Source: Promerops cafer (Eukaryota; Chordata; Aves; Passeriformes; Nectariniidae). From it: a stretch of DNA of 64,000 nt. Where the stretch lies: the NCBI GenBank assembly GCA_013398275.1, contig VZSE01015512.1, positions 248,001 to 312,000 on the forward strand, read 5' to 3'. A model generated the notes under the pieces. That model ran no database searches and was not told where the DNA came from. It saw only the letters and a list, made by a program, of their open reading frames with translations. Below are positions 59,067 through 64,000 of this stretch, piece after piece; within the stretch, counting starts at the first letter, position 1; each line of letters begins with the position of its first letter. The position numbers were made by a program, and so were the translations under genes.

Positions 59067-62000
59067 CTCTCTAAATCCAAGCATCTGTATAAAATGAGAA
59101 TTTGGTTGAAGATTTAAGGACCAGATTAATTACACCTACCACAGTGCCAACATCTCCACATCCAGCATGCCCACACAATGCAATTCCAGGATGTCTGTAA
59201 AATGTAGGAAGGGCTGATTTCCACCCATCATATCCATTTTTGCCACAATCTCCACACTACTTGCAGAGCAAGAATAATCCAGCCCTGACCATCAAAACAC
59301 TTGGGCTGAAAACTGTCCCAGAATCACAGATGACAAAGTCCTTGGAAGACCTCAGAAGTTCCTGAAGCACCATGAAATCCAGAAAAAAAACTCATGGACA
59401 GCTAAGGAAAGAAATACAGTCTAGAAAGGTCAGAAAGAAGGTAAAACATAGGAGCTGATTTTCACTTGTGTACAAGTTTTTATTCCAACTAAATCTGAAT
59501 CATCAGCCAAGAGTTTGATTTTATGAGAAACACACCAGACCATATGGCTTCTGTTACACCCCAGTACCACGTTTTAGTTCTCCAAATCCACTCTCTGGGC
59601 TCAGTTTTAGGACCATTTACATGCAAAGGAGACAAGAGCAGGGCCCTGAGAGCGGCTGTGTGTACTTTGCCATTTGACACCAAAATGGAAGTTTGCCTCA
59701 GGGCCAACGTTCAATGGACACTCTGAAGCTGTTGAAAAGTAGGACATAAACCAGCAATGTGATTTCCTGAGCCCTGGAGCTACAGCCACAACCTGATGCT
59801 GCCAAAAGCCAATGCTGTCACCCACAGCAGCAATCCCACCCCATCCCTGCATCTCCTGCCCTCACCACTACAGCCATTTTATGCTGCAAATAATGGCTCA
59901 GAAACTGATCTTCTCTTTTCCTTTAGGTTGTTTTTTTCGTGGAATCAGTTCTCCCATCTATTTGACTGCCTGACCACACAAACAGCTGCATTAGCACAAG
60001 GGGAAAGCAGGACAGCCTCTTTCACCACCAACACCAACAAAACCTTCACTGAAATAAAGCCCTCGGGTGACACTGTAAGAAGCACAAAGAACCAGTCTTG
60101 TGGTTTATACTACAAAAAGTGACACTCCTCTCCTTCTACAGTGTGTTCTGACTCTTACTATTGCCAGCACAGATTGTTTAAAGCCAAACTAAGAATTTTT
60201 TTCCAGCTGAAAAAGCCCATGTGAACCAAAGCAGCTTTAGAAAGGTTTGACCAGATCCCTGATGCCACCTCCGCGGAGCCCCATGAACAGCAGGGACAGC
60301 AGATCTATACAGTATGGAGCAGGAGATACCAGAAATGGGTACTGCTTGATGCTGCACGGTGACAGTGTGGCTCTGGTCCATGTCTGAACCAGCCTCCCAG
60401 GTGACAGGGACCCAAGCTCCTCCCTGCAGCAACACGAGGTGCCTGGCTGACAAGCACATGTCAGCAGCTCTCCGACAGCATCCCTCCCTCATCCAGCCCT
60501 GCAGAGGGGAGCAAGCAGCTCAACTCTTTGCAGTCAGTCCTGCCAACAAGAAGTTCTATGGGAATTTAAGGGTCTCCTTCACCAAAAGGCTCCTCCAGCA
60601 GCCTCTTTTGGAGTTTAGTTTCTGATCTTTCCAGGTTATTTTGTATTTGGATCTCCACAACATCCTTTTCTGTAACTCCGTCTGTACTATGTAGAAGTAC
60701 CTTAAAGGAGTATTTAAAAACTCACTTAGACACAATTCCTGGAGCACTTTAATCAAAGATGAAAATATACCTTAGTAAATAAAGCAATCTTATCTCTAGA
60801 TTATCTTGGTTATGATACCAGCCCCTGTAATTCTCCAGTTATGAATTTCAGACAGCAAAGCACACAGCCCTTCAACATAAGGAGTCTTCACTCAGCCCAG
60901 AAATCTGCCAGAGGTACAGAGAAACACAATTTTCTTCATTTCTCAAGTAAAGGCATTGAGAGAGCTTTAATTAAAATCAGCCCAAAGTCTTGTCCTACCT
61001 TCTACCACACAGCAGCCCACTTGGCCACTTCTTAAGGCTTCTGGGAATACCTGTTAATCCCTTAATGGGCTAAGAGGCAGCTGAGGCAGTGGTCTCTGGC
61101 TGACTTTAAAAGACAGAAGGTTTCCCCTGCACTGAAGGAAAACTTATGGTACATGGATAAGAAACTTAAACGGTCTGCAGTGATTATTAAGTAGAACAAA
61201 GCTGATCCAGCAAATACCACTCCCCAAAGAACATGTGGTTGGAAAGGACAAGAGGGTTTCACCTGTGGCTTCTCCATTTTCCCAACACACAGGCACTGCA
61301 GCTTTCCAAAAGTTTCCCAAGGTCAGAGCCCCCAGGTACCCCAGCACAGCAAGGTACAAAACTGGACATTATTTAGAATTATACTGTTGACTCTGTGTAC
61401 TATCACCTTCTCCTGGCTTGCTGGGTTCCAGCTTCCTCCAGCACTGTTGGCTGAACATTTAAAAAAGAAAAGAAACGCCAGCAGCACGACAAGCTCCCAC
61501 CAGAAATAGCTGGGCTGCCTGCTTTCACTGCCTGCCACATCCCAGATGTAGCATTCAAACCTCCCCTGGCTGTCTCCTGATACAGAAGGCAAGAATTAAC
61601 ACAGCCCTGCCCTTGCTCATCCCTGTACAGGGATACAATCTAGGCTGGAGGCACACAGGGAGCACAGAAGACTGGGAGGGAGGCAGCTAAGGGGCAAATC
61701 AGAGTTAAATACAAATGCCAGAAGTTCTGGCATGAAGGATCGTTCCAGTCTAAGACCAGGCACAGCATCATGGAACAGCTGTTCCATGGGAAGAGCTCAC
61801 ATGCCCAGAGTTATTCCAGAGCAGGGCTGGAGGAGTCAACCACAGCATCCAGAGAGAGCGGTGTCCTGTACGTGGGGCACACAGGGTTAAAACACCACCA
61901 AAATAATGTGGTATTTCAACACCAGTTCTACTCCAGCTTTCCACCAACCCTCAGCCATCATGCTGTAAAAATTAATGGAAATGTCCAAATACTGGGTTAC

Positions 62001-62079
62001 ACAGCACTGGAAGGCACAGGCTCTGTCCTGCCTCCTCGTTTGGCACTCGGGATTATTTCCTACGACTGACACCACACAG

Positions 62080-62420
62080 ATTAGCTACGAACAGGCTCCG
62101 CTGCCGCTCAGACAGGATTACTCCCGCGGCTGCAAGAGCGCGCTCCTACCAAGGCTATTTTCTGTTTACAGAGACAAATTTTCCTACAGAAAGCAGCCAG
62201 GGACGGACAGACAGCAAGGGAACAGCCAACATGTTCTCCTCCAGACGTGGTCTGATGAAAGCTGAAGCAGCAGATCTCACTTAGAGCAGCCTCCTATTAA
62301 ATTTTACATGTCGGAGCCGAGGCGGATTGCCGGGAGCCGAGGGCAGCAAGCCTGTTGATATCCAGATAGGAACAAACCCGAGGAAAGCAGCCATTTTGTT
62401 TAAATTCTCGGGGCACTTCA
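62080..62420. promoter_or_regulatory. ARIH1: CpG-enriched patch in ARIH1 intron 1
   Basis: About 14 CpGs in 340 bp, within an intron otherwise almost devoid of them. On the minus strand CAAAATGGCTGC at about 62388-62399 resembles a YY1 site with an ATG, and a donor-like GTGAGA lies near 62275-62280. It could be an enhancer or an alternative first exon. The call rests on composition and motifs only. Confidence 0.3.
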
Positions 62421-62493
62421 AAAGATTTCCTAACAAAACATTCCGAATAAAGCTCTGCCCAGAGAGAAACACCCTCAGTCCTTCAGCAGGGAA

Positions 62494-62513
62494 TTTTTTT
62501 TTTTTTTTTTTTT
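62494..62513. repeat. Poly(T) run
   Basis: Twenty consecutive T. No retrogene or SINE body is recognisable on either side, so it is called a simple homopolymer. Confidence 0.9.
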
Positions 62514-64000
62514 GGAGCTAACAAAGCAACCAAGTCCCACATATGCTTCCAACAAATTCCACTCCACCACAGCTTTTCACTGGAGGTATTTACATTAACT
62601 GTCCTTATCTATGTTGCCATGCTCCAGCACACCAATGCAAGCAGGAGATACAGCAATAGGAAGCCCTACAAAGGTCTGGATTTCACCAAAGAAGCATTAT
62701 TAATTCAAATAAAACTCCTTAATTTAACAGAATTTAATTCAACTGGAAGCTTCATCAGTGATAAGAGTTAGAATTCTTTTTGCTGTCAAAATAAGAAAGT
62801 ATGAATCAGAAGGAAGAATCTGGATGCACTTAAATGCATAAATGAATTATAAATTAAATATTATTAGAACATTAGCTTGAATCAGAATTTCCAAGCAGCA
62901 CAATTTGCTGAATGACAGTTGGGAGCACTTGATCCATTCATGTTTCCATCCATCAAGACAAGCTGCATGGTTAACTCTTGATGTTATTACAAAGAAAAGC
63001 ACATTTTATAGTTCAGCTTCTCCTCACATGCTGGGAGTCAGCTCCTGGTTCAGTTTCAGAATTTACTACAAATAAAAACCATTTAAGAACAGCTTAAGCT
63101 CAGTTCTCCAGCAAAATCCTCTCTCACTTCCTGGAGACATGATATTGATAAATTCTTTGTTTTGTTTCTTTCCGTGTCATGGCTGGTTTTGCTTTCTACT
63201 CATGGTAGCTTCTGCATTCCAACAGTTTTCATCCCAACTGCATCCCAACCATCCCAATAAGAGAGGCTATTACAGCAATTTTTGCCACTTCCAGTTGGGT
63301 TTTCTACACAATTGCTTTGCACTTGTGAATCCAAGCAGATGCTCCAGAAACCCTGGCTTTGCCCAAGCCTCAGAACTCTGTACAGGGTTCACACCTCAGC
63401 ACTGTCCACTGCTGTATTCCATGGGGACACAAGACTGGGTTTACATTTCCCAGCAGAAGGAAACCAATGATTTCACATCAGCTGACAACACTGAGGGTTT
63501 GGCTTGGTGGAGGAGCAAAGAACCATCACAAGCTAATGCTGGTCTGAAGCCAAGCAGCACAAACATCTGCTCCAGTGAAGTGGCACCTGGGGACAGGCGT
63601 CACACCACCACTGTAAATACTTAACCAGGCAAACCCCCAGGGTTTGCAGCAGTAGAGCACCAAGTGGAAACTGCCCAGCATCTCCAAGGCTTGTCACGGG
63701 CACACTGTGCCATGGGAGAAGCGCTGATAAATAACCCAGAGGTCACGTTTAATGGCAGTGGGGAGAGGAGGAGCATCCCCACCATGAGGGATTGTGACCA
63801 ACACCAAGCACAAGGCACCAAAGAGCTGCTTCATCACATAATAACCAAGGGGCACCGGCCCAAAATTCTGCAATAACCTGATGTCTGCTCCACTTGGACC
63901 CTCTGCTCTTCACCTGCACCTCTCCCAGCCCCACACAGATAATCTCATTTATAAAGATACAGCTAGAAAGTGTCTTAAATCAGCTTTTAACCTGCTAAAA

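Larger units (their letters stand above)
58857..64000 (-). other. ARIH1: ARIH1 intron 1 (partial)
   Basis: The 3' 5.1 kb of intron 1. It has a (CAAA)n run at 59046-59066, a T20 run at 62494-62513 and a CpG-enriched patch at 62080-62420. The sequence of ARIH1 exon 1 (acidic and Gly-rich coding) is not found here. Confidence 0.85.

Noticed and set aside
62490..62520. Poly(T) run as the tail of a minus-strand retrogene or SINE
   Set aside because: No recognisable body or target-site duplication next to it.
58857..64000. ARIH1 exon 1 in the window
   Set aside because: I looked for the acidic/Gly-rich coding sequence and the segment ending VNEVIQ on the minus strand and did not find them.
1..64000. 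Prokaryotic features, CRISPR arrays, operons, attachment sites, tRNA or rRNA genes, complete retroviruses
   Set aside because: The sequence is an intron-rich vertebrate locus and none of these is seen.

Overview
This window is vertebrate nuclear DNA, almost certainly from a bird. The evidence is about fifteen short, 5'-truncated CR1 LINE tails in both orientations, compact introns, and two recognisable vertebrate genes in the expected order. The CR1 subfamilies look neoavian, possibly passerine, but the species cannot be fixed from the sequence alone. Everything coding that I can support is on the minus strand: BBS4 (Bardet-Biedl syndrome 4, a BBSome subunit) and ARIH1 (HHARI, an RBR-type ubiquitin ligase). 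They lie head to tail, with ARIH1 upstream of BBS4 in the direction of transcription.

BBS4 (967-29380, minus). Coding exons 1-13 are present. They give 368 complete codons of an intact TPR protein with no stop or frameshift. The last exons (about 150 C-terminal residues) lie beyond base 1. The start codon sits in a CpG island that carries a perfect RFX X-box about 18 bp upstream of the ATG, as expected for a ciliary gene. Intron 2 (13.9 kb) is about half of the gene seen here and contains a second GC-rich patch with another perfect X-box.

Intergenic interval (29381-31937). Only about 2.6 kb separates the ARIH1 stop codon from the BBS4 ATG. It holds the ARIH1 3' UTR with several minus-strand poly(A) signals, a CA microsatellite and the BBS4 CpG island. 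One good poly(A) signal lies only about 160 bp before the BBS4 X-box.

ARIH1 (31938-58856, minus). Exons 2-14 are present and encode residues 126-557 by human numbering: part of the UBA-like region, RING1, IBR, RING2 with catalytic Cys357, and the Ariadne domain with its autoinhibitory residues. Exon 1 (acidic, Gly-rich N-terminus) and the promoter lie beyond base 64000. All 25 introns bounded by exons in this window have GT-AG ends.

BBS4 acts in ciliary membrane trafficking and ARIH1 in cullin-RING-dependent ubiquitination. Their adjacency is chromosomal and does not imply shared function. The rest of the window is intron with CR1 tails, simple repeats and small local duplications. The most interesting unexplained signals are the intronic X-box/CpG patch in BBS4 intron 2, a 140-bp duplication in ARIH1 intron 3 that contains an exon-like 120-nt phase-0 cassette, and the tight ARIH1-to-BBS4 3'/5' junction.
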